A DNA stretch of 64,000 bases from CAZDUS01 sp964508705 (GCA_964508705.1 CAZDUS010000002.1:62001-126000); one strand, 5' to 3'. Positions 50,464 through 59,440 are shown, numbered from the stretch's first letter. Notes: a model not told the origin generated them from the sequence alone. Program-made: numbers and translations.

Positions 50464-50919
50464 ATGGATGCAGCAACGATGATGGGATTGTGCAAAGTGG
50501 GAGCGGCAATGGCGCTGGCGTTGGGTGCGGTCGGGTCGGCGCTAGGAGTGGGTTGTGCGGGACCGGCGGCGGTGGGCGCATGGAAGAAGCTCTATGTGCA
50601 GGGCAAGGCGGCGCCGTTTGTGTTCGTGATCTTCATTGGCGCACCGTTGTCACAGACGATTTACGGGATGTTGCTGATGAATTTCATCCTGAAAGCGGCG
50701 GCGGCTGATCCCACCCGTTGGCTGGGGTATCTGGGGGTAGGGTTCTTTGGTGGTTTAGGAATAGGGTTTCCTGCCTGGTTCCAGGGTAAGATCGGAGCCT
50801 GCGCGGCGGATGCAATGGGGGAATCGGACAAGGGATTGGGCAATTACATCATGGCGCTCGGTATCATAGAGTCCGTTTCGATCTTTGTGTTGATATTCGT
50901 GATGTCAGTACTCAAGTAG
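50464..50919 (+). CDS. V-type ATP synthase subunit K (rotor ring proteolipid)
   Basis: A 151-residue, four-helix subunit of the rotor ring. Two hairpins (about residues 10-75 and 85-150) show the duplicated c-subunit plan. The ion-carrying Glu 136 lies in LGIIESVSIFVL; the first hairpin has Gln 64 (APLSQTIYG) instead. Gln 107 (AWFQGK), Ser 63 and Gln 64 align with the positions that, with Glu, bind sodium in the Enterococcus NtpK ring, so sodium coupling is possible. ATG 50464 follows GAAAGGAGCGGGTGGG. It is the last operon gene; a palindromic element follows. Confidence 0.92.
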   Translation: MDAATMMGLCKVGAAMALALGAVGSALGVGCAGPAAVGAWKKLYVQGKAAPFVFVIFIGAPLSQTIYGMLLMNFILKAAAADPTRWLGYLGVGFFGGLGIGFPAWFQGKIGACAADAMGESDKGLGNYIMALGIIESVSIFVLIFVMSVLK

Positions 50920-50950
50920 TTGAATGCAGTGGGGAGTTGGAGTACATCTG

Positions 50951-51061
50951 CGAGTTCTGGCATAGATTGACTATTTGCAGGGGTGCCGCTTGCCGACACC
51001 CGCAGGCGTCGGCAAGAGACGCCCCTGCGAGATTGAGCAATCTAAATGCCGAATAAACTCG
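50951..51061. repeat. Palindromic intergenic element, copy 1
   Basis: A 111-base near-palindrome. The outer arms CGAGTTCTGGCATAGATTG (50951-50969) and CAATCTAAATGCC...AACTCG (51038-51061) are complementary with small bulges. The inner arms GCAGGGG...TTGCCGAC and GTCGGCAAGAGACGCCCCTGC (51008-51028) are also complementary. It could fold into one long hairpin at the end of the V-ATPase transcript. A diverged second copy lies at 58999-59136. Confidence 0.75.
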
Positions 51062-51158
51062 AGATGCGCCAAGGGCGTTATAGGTCAAAGGTGTGGTGAT
51101 TGACTTCGTGGTTGGCCGGACGTATAGTAAAGCGTTCTTACGAAAGCGGGGGTTAAGT

Positions 51159-51836
51159 ATGATCTTTGGGATAATTGTAGCGGCAGGCAAGAGCGAACGC
51201 ATGGGCGCCGATGTTGACAAGGCGTTCTTATCGCTCGGGACGCGTCCGGTTCTGGCCTATTCACTTACGGCCTTTGAGCAGTGCCCAATGATTGATGGCG
51301 TGATTTTGGTGGTTCGCAAGGATCGTGTGGATTCCGCACGCGGGCTGGTTCAGGTGTTCGGGTGCGCCAAAGTGCGCAAGGTGATTGCCGGCGGAGCGAC
51401 ACGGCAGGCCTCGGTCCAGAAGGGACTGGCGGAACTTGGGGATGACGTTGACATTGTGGCGATCCATGACGGAGCGAGGCCTTGTGTGACGTCCCGGATT
51501 ATCGAAGACACGATTCGATCGGTGCAGAGTCACGGCTCCGGTGTCGCGGCGGTCAAAGTTGTGGACACGATTAAAGAGGTTGAGCGGAACATGGTGGTGA
51601 CCAAGACCGTGGACCGCAGTAAACTGTGGGCAGTCCAGACGCCTCAAAGTTTCAGGTTGGATTTGATTAATAAGGCGTACAAAGAGGTAGGGAAGAAGAA
51701 GCTGATGGTAACGGATGAGGCATCCGCGGTTGAGGCTCTTGGGGAGAAGGTTTATTTAGTGCCCGCATCATCCTCCAACATCAAGATCACAGCACCCGAG
51801 GACCTAACCTTGGCGGCAATGATTCTAAAGGTTTGA
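51159..51836 (+). CDS. ispD: 2-C-methyl-D-erythritol 4-phosphate cytidylyltransferase
   Basis: Transfers CMP to methylerythritol phosphate in the MEP pathway, the step before IspE. The protein is 225 residues from ATG 51159; the longer frame upstream is not homologous. The nucleotide-binding start is GIIVAAGKSERMGADVDKAFLSLG (residues 3-26). VIAGGATRQASVQKGL and VAIHDGARPCV (the conserved DGARP motif) follow, then VVDTIKE, VQTPQSFRLDLI and VTDEASAVEALG. AAGCGGGGGTTAAGT precedes the start. It is followed within 10 bases by a phosphoesterase gene. Confidence 0.95.
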   Translation: MIFGIIVAAGKSERMGADVDKAFLSLGTRPVLAYSLTAFEQCPMIDGVILVVRKDRVDSARGLVQVFGCAKVRKVIAGGATRQASVQKGLAELGDDVDIVAIHDGARPCVTSRIIEDTIRSVQSHGSGVAAVKVVDTIKEVERNMVVTKTVDRSKLWAVQTPQSFRLDLINKAYKEVGKKKLMVTDEASAVEALGEKVYLVPASSSNIKITAPEDLTLAAMILKV

Positions 51837-51846
51837 AGAGACCGAA

Positions 51847-52581
51847 ATGGCTAACGAAAAGTACGCAATATTGGGTGATATTCACGGAAACTGGGAAGCG
51901 CTTACCGCTGTTCTGGAGGACGCAAAGTCCCAGAACATCACGCACTTCATGTGCGTAGGGGATACGGTGGGGTACAACGCAAATCCCGCGGAATGTCTGC
52001 ACAAGATACGGGAACTGGAAGCGGTTTGTGTGCGGGGAAATCACGATCACTACTGTTCACACGATGAATGTATACGGGATTTTCACCCGTTGGCCGCGAA
52101 TGTGGTGGATTGGACGCGGAGTCAGCTTACTGAAGATGACGTTCAATTTCTGCGACAGCAGAAGTTGGTGAGAGTTGTGAATGGATTCACGCTGGTGCAC
52201 AGCACGCTGGATATGCCCGAAAAGTGGGGGTATGTGTTTGAGGAGTTGGAGGCGGAATCCAATTTCAGTTATCAGTCCACGTCGGTATGTTTTTATGGTC
52301 ACACCCATCATCCGGTTGTGTTTGAGAAGTCGGGCCAGGTGCGGCGATTGAATGGTAGCGCGCCTGTGGTGATCACGCTTGGGAAGAAGTATTTCGTTAA
52401 CGTCGGCAGTGTGGGCCAGCCGCGTGACGGAGACAACCGAGCGGCGTACGCCATCTATGACACGATGGCGCGGAAGGTGGAGATCAGGCGCGTGGCGTAT
52501 GATATAGCCACCACGCAGAGGAAGATTATTGACGCTGGCTTGCCTGAACGATTGGCCCTTCGACTTGAAGCGGGGGTCTAG
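51847..52581 (+). CDS. Metallophosphoesterase (YfcE/MJ0936-type)
   Basis: A 244-residue calcineurin-fold phosphoesterase. Metal ligands are in LGDIHGNWEAL (residues 8-18), VGDTVGYN, RGNHDHY and GHTHHPVVF, and VNVGSVGQPRDGDNRAAYAIYD is typical of the group. It is cytoplasmic with no signal peptide. The substrate is unknown; relatives are predicted nucleotide or phosphodiester hydrolases. It starts 10 bases after ispD, and its stop codon shares one base with the GTG start of the next gene, so the two are coupled. Confidence 0.85.
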   Translation: MANEKYAILGDIHGNWEALTAVLEDAKSQNITHFMCVGDTVGYNANPAECLHKIRELEAVCVRGNHDHYCSHDECIRDFHPLAANVVDWTRSQLTEDDVQFLRQQKLVRVVNGFTLVHSTLDMPEKWGYVFEELEAESNFSYQSTSVCFYGHTHHPVVFEKSGQVRRLNGSAPVVITLGKKYFVNVGSVGQPRDGDNRAAYAIYDTMARKVEIRRVAYDIATTQRKIIDAGLPERLALRLEAGV

Positions 52582-53480
52582 TGCGCCCACTTGCGCCACG
52601 GGCACTGTTTATCCTGGTGGATGGGCTTGGTCTAGGGCCCCATGATCCTGGTTGCAATCCCTTGTACAGCGGTGTTTGTCCTGTCTTGCTAGATCTGTTG
52701 GAACGTCAAGCGGTTCCCATCGATGCGGGAATGGGGGTTCCAGGAATTCCCCAGAGTGCGACCGGCCAGACCGCGCTTTTCACCGGGGTGAATGCGGCGC
52801 AGGTAATGGGGCGTCATGTGGAGGGGTTCCCGGGGCCTGCACTACGCGATGTTATACGGGAACATAACTTCTACGACAAACTTACCGGTCTGGGCTTCCG
52901 GTCCACTTTTGCCAATGCTTACTATGTGGACGACATGGCGGAGGTACATTCACGGCGACGGCAATCGGTGACCACTGTGGCGGCGTTGAAGGCATTCGGG
53001 GTGGTGCGGAACCGTGAGGATATGCTGAAGGGGAAGGCTGTGTATCAGGATTTGACGAGGGGATGCCTGCGTGAGCGAGGATATCAGGGGGAGTTGGTGA
53101 CGCCTACCGACTCAGCGCGGGATTTGCTGGGGATAGCGGCTGAGCATGACTTTACTGTGTTCGAGTATTTCCAGACTGACCGGATGGCGCATAAGGGATC
53201 GCGGGATGAAATCCTGGCGACACTTAAGTTGTTTAATGAGTTTCTGGCGGGGATCATTCGGTTTCCCTTGACGGAGGGCAACTTGCTTCTATTGACCAGT
53301 GATCATGGGAACATAGAAGATTCGGGTTCCTCGCAACATTCGAACAACCCGGTGCCATTGGTGGCTATCGGGAATGGGGCTGATTTTTTTAAGAGGGAGG
53401 CGAAATCCATTTTAGATGTGGCGCCTCTACTGTTGAAACTTTACGAGAGGGCGCGTGGAGGGTCTGATGGACCGGTTTGA
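52581..53480 (+). CDS. Alkaline-phosphatase-superfamily metalloenzyme (phosphomutase-like)
   Basis: A 299-residue member of the alkaline phosphatase / cofactor-independent phosphoglycerate mutase superfamily. The metal and nucleophile motifs are ILVDGLGLGPHD (residues 11-22), PQSATGQTALFTGVNA (the Thr nucleophile region), FEYFQTDRMAHKGS and LTSDHGNIED. It lacks the large insertion of iPGM, so it is closer to the stand-alone metalloenzyme type found next to phosphoesterases. The GTG start overlaps the preceding TAG. The 3' end overlaps hrpB by 14 bases. The reaction is unknown. Confidence 0.8.
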   Translation: MRPLAPRALFILVDGLGLGPHDPGCNPLYSGVCPVLLDLLERQAVPIDAGMGVPGIPQSATGQTALFTGVNAAQVMGRHVEGFPGPALRDVIREHNFYDKLTGLGFRSTFANAYYVDDMAEVHSRRRQSVTTVAALKAFGVVRNREDMLKGKAVYQDLTRGCLRERGYQGELVTPTDSARDLLGIAAEHDFTVFEYFQTDRMAHKGSRDEILATLKLFNEFLAGIIRFPLTEGNLLLLTSDHGNIEDSGSSQHSNNPVPLVAIGNGADFFKREAKSILDVAPLLLKLYERARGGSDGPV

Positions 53481-56016
53481 TTTGCCGATATTTGAAATTG
53501 AGAAGCCGTTAATCGCGGCGGCGTCCGGAGGCGGGCGACGGATTGTGCTTCAGGCACCGACGGGGTCGGGTAAGTCAACCCAGATTCCGCAGATGTTGAT
53601 GGATCACGGATTGCTTCCAGAGGGACGGCAGGTGATTGTCCTGCAGCCCCGGAGACTGGCGGCGCGGCTTCTGGCGTGTCGCGTGGCGTCTGAACGTAAA
53701 GGGACGGTTGGCGGCGAGGTGGGGTATCAGGTCCGCTTTGAGGATCGTTCCAGCCGGGCAACGCGGATTCTTTATGTAACCGAAGGCATTTTGCTTCGGA
53801 AATTGCTGGGTGATCCGATGTTGTCCACGGTCTCGGTGCTGGTGTTTGATGAATTTCATGAGAGGCACCTGTTTGGGGACGTGACCCTTGCCCGAGCCAT
53901 GGAGTTGCAGAAGACAGCGCGTCCTGACCTGACCATCGTGGTCATGTCGGCTACATTGGATGGCGCTTCCCTAGAACGCTATTTGGAGCCTTGCACGGTG
54001 TTGAAAGCCAGCGGGCGGATGTTCCCGGTGGGAGTGGAGTATTTGCAGAAGTCGGTGGATTTCAGCCGGACACCTGTATGGGAGGTGGCGGCGGCGGAAA
54101 CGGCACGGCTTTTGTCACGGGAAGCCGAGGGAGATGTCCTGGTGTTCATGCCCGGGGCGTATGAGATCCAGAAGACGCTTCAGGCATTGGGGCGATATCC
54201 AGAAACACGGGGGATGGCCTTGAAGCCATTGCATGGGGAGCTTGCGCCATCCGATCAGGATGCGGCGGTGGCGCCATCGGAGCGACGGAAGATCATTGTC
54301 TCGACGAATGTGGCGGAAACCTCGTTGACGATTGAGGGGATCCGGATGGTTGTTGATGGTGGTCTGGCGAGGATGGCGCGATTTGATCCTTATCGTGGGA
54401 TTGACACGCTATGGATTGAAAAGATCAGCCAGGCTTCCGCTGATCAGCGAGCGGGACGGGCGGGACGAACGGCACCTGGTATTTGCATGCGGTTGTGGAC
54501 AGAGCGGGAACACATGGAGCGGTTGAGCCGGGAGGCCCCGGAGATCAAGCGGGTCGATTTGGCTGAAACCGTGTTGATGTTGAAGGCCGGCGGGGTGGGA
54601 GATGTCAGGGCGTTTTTGTGGTTTGAGCCACCGGATGAACGTTTGTTGCGGCGGGCCGAGGTGCTGCTTGAGGATTTGGGTGCCGTGGATGAGGAGGGGC
54701 GGATTACAGACATCGGGCGACGGATGCTGGCGTTTCCGTTGCATCCCCGTTATGCGCGGATGTTGCTGGCGGCGGAATCGCTGGGGTGTGTGCGTAGCGC
54801 CGCGTTGATTGCGGCTTTGACCCAGGAGCGCGGGGTTTTGGTCCGGCGGGCCGATGAGCGGGCCCTGGAGTTGCGTGACCGGCGGCTTGGGGATGAGGAG
54901 GTATCTGATTTCTTTTTACTGATGCGTGCATGGGCGGAGGGGCAGGCACATGACTATGAGCTCGATTATTGCCGTCAGCTTGGAATTCATGCGGGAGCGG
55001 CGAGGCAAGCGGGTCGCCTATTTGAGATGTTTTGCAGGATTGCCAAATCCGAGGGGTTACCGTTGGAACAGGACATGGTGACGGATGACCGGGTGCGGCG
55101 TTGCATACTGGCGGGGTTTGCCGATCAGGTGGCAAAGCGTATGGATGGGGGGACATTGCGGTGTGAGTTGGTGCATGGGCGGCGGGGTGTGATTGAGCGG
55201 TCCAGTGTCGTTCGGAAAAGTCAGCTAGTGGTGGCGACAGAGGTGCGTGAGATTGAAAGCGGCGGCGGGCGTGACATGGAGGTGTTGCTTGCCTCCGTGA
55301 CGGCGATTGAACCGGATTGGTTGAAGGAGCTGTTCCCGGGCGCGGTCAGGGAAGAGGTGAACGTGATTTTGGATGCAACAACCCGCCGGGTCATAGCGAA
55401 GACGGGTCAGTACTATCACGATTTATGTCTGGAGACGCGAATGGGTGGGGCCCCGTCCAAGGACGAGGCGGCGCGACTGCTGGCGAATGAAGTGGAAGCC
55501 GGGCGATGCACACTTAAGCATTGGAACGAAGATGTTGAGCAATGGATTATACGGGTGAATTGTCTGGCGATGTGGTGTCCAGAGTGCGGGGTGGCGGCCA
55601 TAACGGCGGAGGATCGCCGACTGATGATTGAGGAGATTTGCTCCGGAGCGTTCGGCATCAAGGAGGTCAAGGAGCGGGAGGTGTGGCCGGTGGTCAAGGG
55701 GTGGCTGGATGGGCGTGCGCAGTCGATGGTTGAGAAACATGTGCCGGAACGAGTGGTGTTGCCCAACGGACGGAAGGTCAAGGTTGCCTATTCCGAAAAG
55801 AGTGCGCCGGTGATGGCGGCGCGGATTCAGGATTTATATGGAGTGGAGAGTAGTATGAGGGTGGCGATGGGACGCCAGACGGTGGTCATCCAGGTGTTGG
55901 CTCCGAATTACCGTCCGGTCCAGGTGACGTCTGATCTGACGACGTTCTGGAAGGAAGGGTATCCAAAGGCGAAGAAGGAGTTGCAGAGGCGTTACCCCAA
56001 GCACGAGTGGAAGTAG
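53467..56016 (+). CDS. hrpB: ATP-dependent RNA helicase HrpB
   Basis: A DEAH-box helicase of 849 residues. ATG 53467 is preferred because GGAGG sits 6 bases upstream; GTG 53455 is in the same frame. Motif I is APTGSGKSTQIPQ (residues 32-44), motif II DEFH (VLVFDEFHERHLFG), motif III MSATLDG, motif V STNVAETSLTIEG and motif VI QRAGRAGRTAPG. The C-terminal HrpB domain ends with VLAPNYRPVQVTSDLTTFWKEGYPKAKKELQRRYPKHEWK-type sequence, diagnostic of HrpB rather than HrpA. Its cellular role remains poorly known; it overlaps the upstream metalloenzyme gene. Confidence 0.93.
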   Translation: MDRFDLPIFEIEKPLIAAASGGGRRIVLQAPTGSGKSTQIPQMLMDHGLLPEGRQVIVLQPRRLAARLLACRVASERKGTVGGEVGYQVRFEDRSSRATRILYVTEGILLRKLLGDPMLSTVSVLVFDEFHERHLFGDVTLARAMELQKTARPDLTIVVMSATLDGASLERYLEPCTVLKASGRMFPVGVEYLQKSVDFSRTPVWEVAAAETARLLSREAEGDVLVFMPGAYEIQKTLQALGRYPETRGMALKPLHGELAPSDQDAAVAPSERRKIIVSTNVAETSLTIEGIRMVVDGGLARMARFDPYRGIDTLWIEKISQASADQRAGRAGRTAPGICMRLWTEREHMERLSREAPEIKRVDLAETVLMLKAGGVGDVRAFLWFEPPDERLLRRAEVLLEDLGAVDEEGRITDIGRRMLAFPLHPRYARMLLAAESLGCVRSAALIAALTQERGVLVRRADERALELRDRRLGDEEVSDFFLLMRAWAEGQAHDYELDYCRQLGIHAGAARQAGRLFEMFCRIAKSEGLPLEQDMVTDDRVRRCILAGFADQVAKRMDGGTLRCELVHGRRGVIERSSVVRKSQLVVATEVREIESGGGRDMEVLLASVTAIEPDWLKELFPGAVREEVNVILDATTRRVIAKTGQYYHDLCLETRMGGAPSKDEAARLLANEVEAGRCTLKHWNEDVEQWIIRVNCLAMWCPECGVAAITAEDRRLMIEEICSGAFGIKEVKEREVWPVVKGWLDGRAQSMVEKHVPERVVLPNGRKVKVAYSEKSAPVMAARIQDLYGVESSMRVAMGRQTVVIQVLAPNYRPVQVTSDLTTFWKEGYPKAKKELQRRYPKHEWK

Positions 56017-56033
56017 AGGGGGGGAAGGCAAGT

Positions 56034-56054
56034 ATTCAGGATTCAGAATTCAGA
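56034..56054. repeat. Heptamer array (ATTCAGA-type), three copies
   Basis: ATTCAGG, ATTCAGA and ATTCAGA are contiguous at 56034-56054, 17 bases after the hrpB stop. This is the same 7-bp design as the arrays near scpA. Confidence 0.7.
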
Positions 56055-56114
56055 ATGGGGATTTGCATGGGGGAGAGAGATGCTTTGGCAGGCTCAGCAT
56101 GACAAATGGAGCGG

Positions 56115-56142
56115 GGATGGCCACGATGAAGCGTGGCCATCC
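56115..56142 (-). terminator. Perfect 11-bp hairpin 3' of lctP
   Basis: GGATGGCCACG (56115-56125) and CGTGGCCATCC (56132-56142) pair perfectly around a 6-base loop, 13 bases past the lctP stop on the minus strand. No T-run follows, so it may stabilise or end the transcript in another way. It lies in the convergent gap between hrpB and lctP. Confidence 0.5.
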
Positions 56143-56154
56143 AGTCCGGAAGAC

Positions 56155-57978
56155 TCAGTGGAAATGCATTTCGTCTTCTACGGCCTTAAGCGATTCCAGA
56201 TTCTTGCCCAGGAGTCTCGCCATAATAGTGACCAGGGTGATGACGGCAATGCCTATGCCGAGATACAGAAGGCCATCATGGTTGAAGGTGGCGACAGCGG
56301 TGTTGGCTGATGCCGAAGTTGGCGACGGGGTCGCGGTGGAAAGCTTCTGATATGTGGGAACCATGCCGGGCACAACGTACGCCCAGAGAAGATGCATGCA
56401 GCCAACTACGATGGCCAGAATGAGCGAATGCTTGAAGGTGAACCTGAAAATGTCAGATTCATGTCCCACAAGGCCTGTGGATCCTGTGGCTACAGCGATG
56501 GATTGGGGCGAAATCATTTTTCCGCAGACCCCGCCGCAGGTATTGGCTGACATCGTGATGACCGGATCAACGCTGATCTTGGTGGCCGTGACTTCCTGAA
56601 GTTTTCCGAAGAGCGCGTTGGTGGAGGTGTCCGAGCCTGTCATGAACACGCCGAGCCATCCGATGATGGCGGCGAAGAACGGGAATACCGCGCCTGAGGT
56701 CGCGAAGGCGCTACCGAGGGTGATGGCCATTCCTGAGAAGTTCATGATGTAGGCGAACCCGAGGATGGTGGCGATGGTAATGATGGGCCACTTAAGCGTC
56801 TTGATGGTTTTGACTGCCACGCCGAAGGCGGTGGCAAGAGAGGCGCCCATGATCGGAATTGAGAAGAACCAGGCAAAGAGGATGGCGGTTCCGGCGGCGC
56901 TCAGGACATTGAAGACATAGACTGCAGGCTTTGCCATGCCGAGGTTGTCGACGACCATGTTGTCGAGACCGGGAATGTGGATCTTGAAGTTGAAGAGCAT
57001 ACCCATTAGTAGATCTAGGGCCTCCTTGCATGGTTTGATTCCCCATATGGTAACGAAAAACGACAGGATGATGAACGGAGCCCAGGCCCTGAATATCTGG
57101 CCGCCGGTGAACGTGAGCTTTTCCCGTCCGAGGCTTGGTTTTTCGTTAGGGAAGTGCCAGCTTGTCTTCGGATGCCATAATTTGAGAAAGACGACGGTGC
57201 AGATGATGGACGCGAGGGAGGCGATGATGTTGGGGAGCATTGGGCCGATGAAGTTGGACGATAGGTATTGAGCGATGGCAAAGGAAAGGCCGGAGACGAG
57301 GCAGGCGGGCCAAACTTCGAGTCCTCTTCGGAAGCCAGCGATGAGGATGACGAGATAAAGAGGGATGAGGACGCTTAGGAATAGGAGGGTCCGTCCCACC
57401 ATCTGGCTTAAGGCCATCTCAGGGAGTCCGGCGACTTGAGCGCCGACGACGATGGGGATGCCGATGGCGCCGAAGGCCACCGGGGCGGTATTGGCCAGTA
57501 AGCAGACGCCGGCGGCATAGAGGGGATTAAAGCCAAGTCCGACAAGCATGGCGGTGGTGATGGCAACGGGAGTGCCGAATCCCGCGGCGCCTTCGATAAA
57601 GGCGCCGAATGAAAAGGCGATCAGGAGGGCCTGCATGCGGCGATCGTCGGAGATGGAGGCGAGCGAGTTCTTGATGACCTCGAACTGGCCAGTTTTGACG
57701 GATAGGTTGTAGATGAAGAGGGCTGTGACGACGATCCAGCAGACGGGTAGCAAGCCGAACAGTGCGCCGTAGGCTGTGGAAAGGAATGCGTATTTTGCGG
57801 GCATTCCGTAGACCGTGATGGCTATGGTTATTGCAATGGCCGTGCCACTGATGGCGGCCCAGTGTCCTTTCATCCGTTTCACGGCGAGCGCCCAGAAGAG
57901 GTAGAAGATCGGGATGGCGGCAATGAGGGCGGACAGGACGATGTGGCCTGTCGGATCGATGTTCATTTTCCACGGCAT
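56155..57978 (-). CDS. lctP: L-lactate permease family transporter
   Basis: An inner-membrane proton-coupled lactate or glycolate transporter of the LctP/GlcA family. It has 607 residues and about 13-14 hydrophobic helices. Family segments are FGAFIEGAAGFGTPVAITTAMLVGLGFNPLYAAGVCLLANTAPVAFGAIG (about residues 124-173), GWLGVFMTGSDTSTNALFG (about residue 440) and MSANTCGGVCGKMISPQSIAVA. A short His-containing tail ends the protein (DEMHFH). ATG 57978. It is followed by a perfect hairpin and stands alone. Uptake of lactate as a carbon source fits an anaerobic or facultative lifestyle, but the substrate is inferred. Confidence 0.92.
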   Translation of the reverse strand: MPWKMNIDPTGHIVLSALIAAIPIFYLFWALAVKRMKGHWAAISGTAIAITIAITVYGMPAKYAFLSTAYGALFGLLPVCWIVVTALFIYNLSVKTGQFEVIKNSLASISDDRRMQALLIAFSFGAFIEGAAGFGTPVAITTAMLVGLGFNPLYAAGVCLLANTAPVAFGAIGIPIVVGAQVAGLPEMALSQMVGRTLLFLSVLIPLYLVILIAGFRRGLEVWPACLVSGLSFAIAQYLSSNFIGPMLPNIIASLASIICTVVFLKLWHPKTSWHFPNEKPSLGREKLTFTGGQIFRAWAPFIILSFFVTIWGIKPCKEALDLLMGMLFNFKIHIPGLDNMVVDNLGMAKPAVYVFNVLSAAGTAILFAWFFSIPIMGASLATAFGVAVKTIKTLKWPIITIATILGFAYIMNFSGMAITLGSAFATSGAVFPFFAAIIGWLGVFMTGSDTSTNALFGKLQEVTATKISVDPVITMSANTCGGVCGKMISPQSIAVATGSTGLVGHESDIFRFTFKHSLILAIVVGCMHLLWAYVVPGMVPTYQKLSTATPSPTSASANTAVATFNHDGLLYLGIGIAVITLVTIMARLLGKNLESLKAVEDEMHFH

Positions 57979-58109
57979 ACTGAAACTGCTTTCTCGCTTA
58001 ATATATTTGAAAAGCGGCGACTATACACAGTTGATGGCCGTGGGCAAGCAATGGTGATAGGGGCTATGAGAGGCGTCTATTCAGAGCACGGGGGTACGCC
58101 GGAGGTCTA

Positions 58110-58886
58110 TCACTCTCCTTTGAATTCCGGCTTGCGTTTATCGATGAACGCATTGACGCCTTCCTGATAGTCATGGCTGTGATAGACCTTCCGGCGCAGG
58201 GCTTGAATTCGTTCGAAGGAATCAGGTGAAATAGGATGGGCGGCTGCCAACATATGGAATTGCTCCTTGATGACCGCGACGGCCAGAGGCGAGTTTTGGG
58301 CAATCACTGCAGCTAATCGGAAGGTAAAGGCTTCGACGTCGGCGGTGGGCACGAGGTGATTTAGGATGCCAACATGATGGGCGCGGTCGGCGCCAAAAGG
58401 TGCGGCTGTGAAGAACATTTCCTTGGCGATATTCAAGCCGACGCGGTTGATGAAGTGAGTGATGCCGGAAGCGTTGTAAGGCAGACCGATCTTGACGGGG
58501 GTGATGGCGAACGTGGCGGTTTCGTCGCCGATGGCCATATCACAGGTGATGACCATGTCGGTTGCGCCGCCCCACACACCACCTTGAATCATGGCGATGA
58601 TGGCGCCGGGATATTCCTGTATGGCCCGGAGGGTGCGCTCCAGTGGGCTGTCATAGGGCAGGGGGTCGTGCATTTTGGGTAGTTGGCGGATGTCGTGGCC
58701 AGCGGACCATACTTTGGCATCCTTCTGCGCCCTGAGAACAACCACGGGTACTTTTTTTTCCTCGAAGTTCGTCAATGCGGAGCAAAGCTCGTTACAAAGT
58801 TCGAAACTCAGTGCATTTCTTTTTTCGGGATTGTTAAGCGTCAGAACGCCGATGTTGTCTTTGATTTCGGACAGAATTAGTTCCAT
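58110..58886 (-). CDS. Enoyl-CoA hydratase-family protein, methylmalonyl-CoA decarboxylase-like
   Basis: A 258-residue crotonase-fold enzyme that closely follows the pattern of E. coli YgfG/ScpB: KVWSAGHDIRQLP (the oxyanion-hole AGHDI), QGGVWGGATDMVITCDMAI, TPVKIGLPYNASGI, ILNHLVP and PLAVAVIKEQ, ending YQEGVNAFIDKRKPEFKG. YgfG decarboxylates methylmalonyl-CoA to propionyl-CoA. The YNASGI and VWGG motifs match that subgroup rather than general hydratases. ATG 58886. No methylmalonyl-CoA mutase gene is near, so its pathway context is not visible. Confidence 0.82.
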   Translation of the reverse strand: MELILSEIKDNIGVLTLNNPEKRNALSFELCNELCSALTNFEEKKVPVVVLRAQKDAKVWSAGHDIRQLPKMHDPLPYDSPLERTLRAIQEYPGAIIAMIQGGVWGGATDMVITCDMAIGDETATFAITPVKIGLPYNASGITHFINRVGLNIAKEMFFTAAPFGADRAHHVGILNHLVPTADVEAFTFRLAAVIAQNSPLAVAVIKEQFHMLAAAHPISPDSFERIQALRRKVYHSHDYQEGVNAFIDKRKPEFKGE

Positions 58887-58998
58887 GTTCGTTGCCCTCC
58901 CGTTGCTCTACTTTCTCTGCTGACGTCAGAATGATAGCAATGACACTGGAATGCTTCAAGTTTGCAAACCAAATTGGACGCGGTTTGGGTGTGTCTGT

Positions 58999-59136
58999 GA
59001 GTATTGGCGCAGTATAGATTTTGTGGGGGCGCTGCGTGCCCGCCTGCGCTATGCGTAGCATGGCGGCAGGTCGGTGCCTGCGGGCGTTGGCAAGCGACGC
59101 CCCTTGTGTGGAAAATTTCAAAGATGCCAAAACTCG
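58999..59136. repeat. Palindromic intergenic element, copy 2
   Basis: A diverged copy of the element at 50951. Shared blocks are TATAGATT near the left arm, GGGCGTTGGCAAGCGACGCCCCTTG (compare GGCGTCGGCAAGAGACGCCCCTGC) and AGATGCCAAAACTCG at the right arm. It is about 27 bases longer than copy 1 through an inserted CGCTATGCGTAGCATGGCGG palindrome. It fills the gap between the decarboxylase and the Cys-cluster gene; no gene is seen there. Confidence 0.7.
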
Positions 59137-59173
59137 GAGACGTGCCCGCGGGGCTCTGTAGTTATTAGCGGGG

Positions 59174-59440
59174 TTAGGATGCGGGATCAGGCATAGTGGA
59201 TAATTCCAGAGCGGCGAGATAGTGATAGGCATGGGGGGAGGAGTTGCCGCACATGTCCTCGGATGGCTTCAGGCTGACACAGACGTCGGGGCGGCTGGAA
59301 TGACCGAATAGCATGCAAAGGCCATCTCCTGTCAGTTGAATACACCGCTGGCCGGCGGGTTTTCCGTCAGGTAAGCCCGGGATGGGGGATGAGATGGAAA
59401 TCTCGACGCAGCAGGCCGCGCATCCAGGGCGGCAGTTCAC
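59174..59440 (-). CDS. YkgJ-type cysteine-cluster protein
   Basis: A small 88-residue protein with the zinc/iron-chelating Cys pattern: CRPGCAACC (residues 3-11), RCIQL, GLCMLFG and RPDVCVS. It is shorter than many family members but complete at both ends. GTG 59440 overlaps the stop of the methyltransferase gene by four bases, so it is co-translated with it. The molecular function of the family is unknown; metal or cluster binding is inferred from the cysteines. Confidence 0.8.
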   Translation of the reverse strand: MNCRPGCAACCVEISISSPIPGLPDGKPAGQRCIQLTGDGLCMLFGHSSRPDVCVSLKPSEDMCGNSSPHAYHYLAALELSTMPDPAS

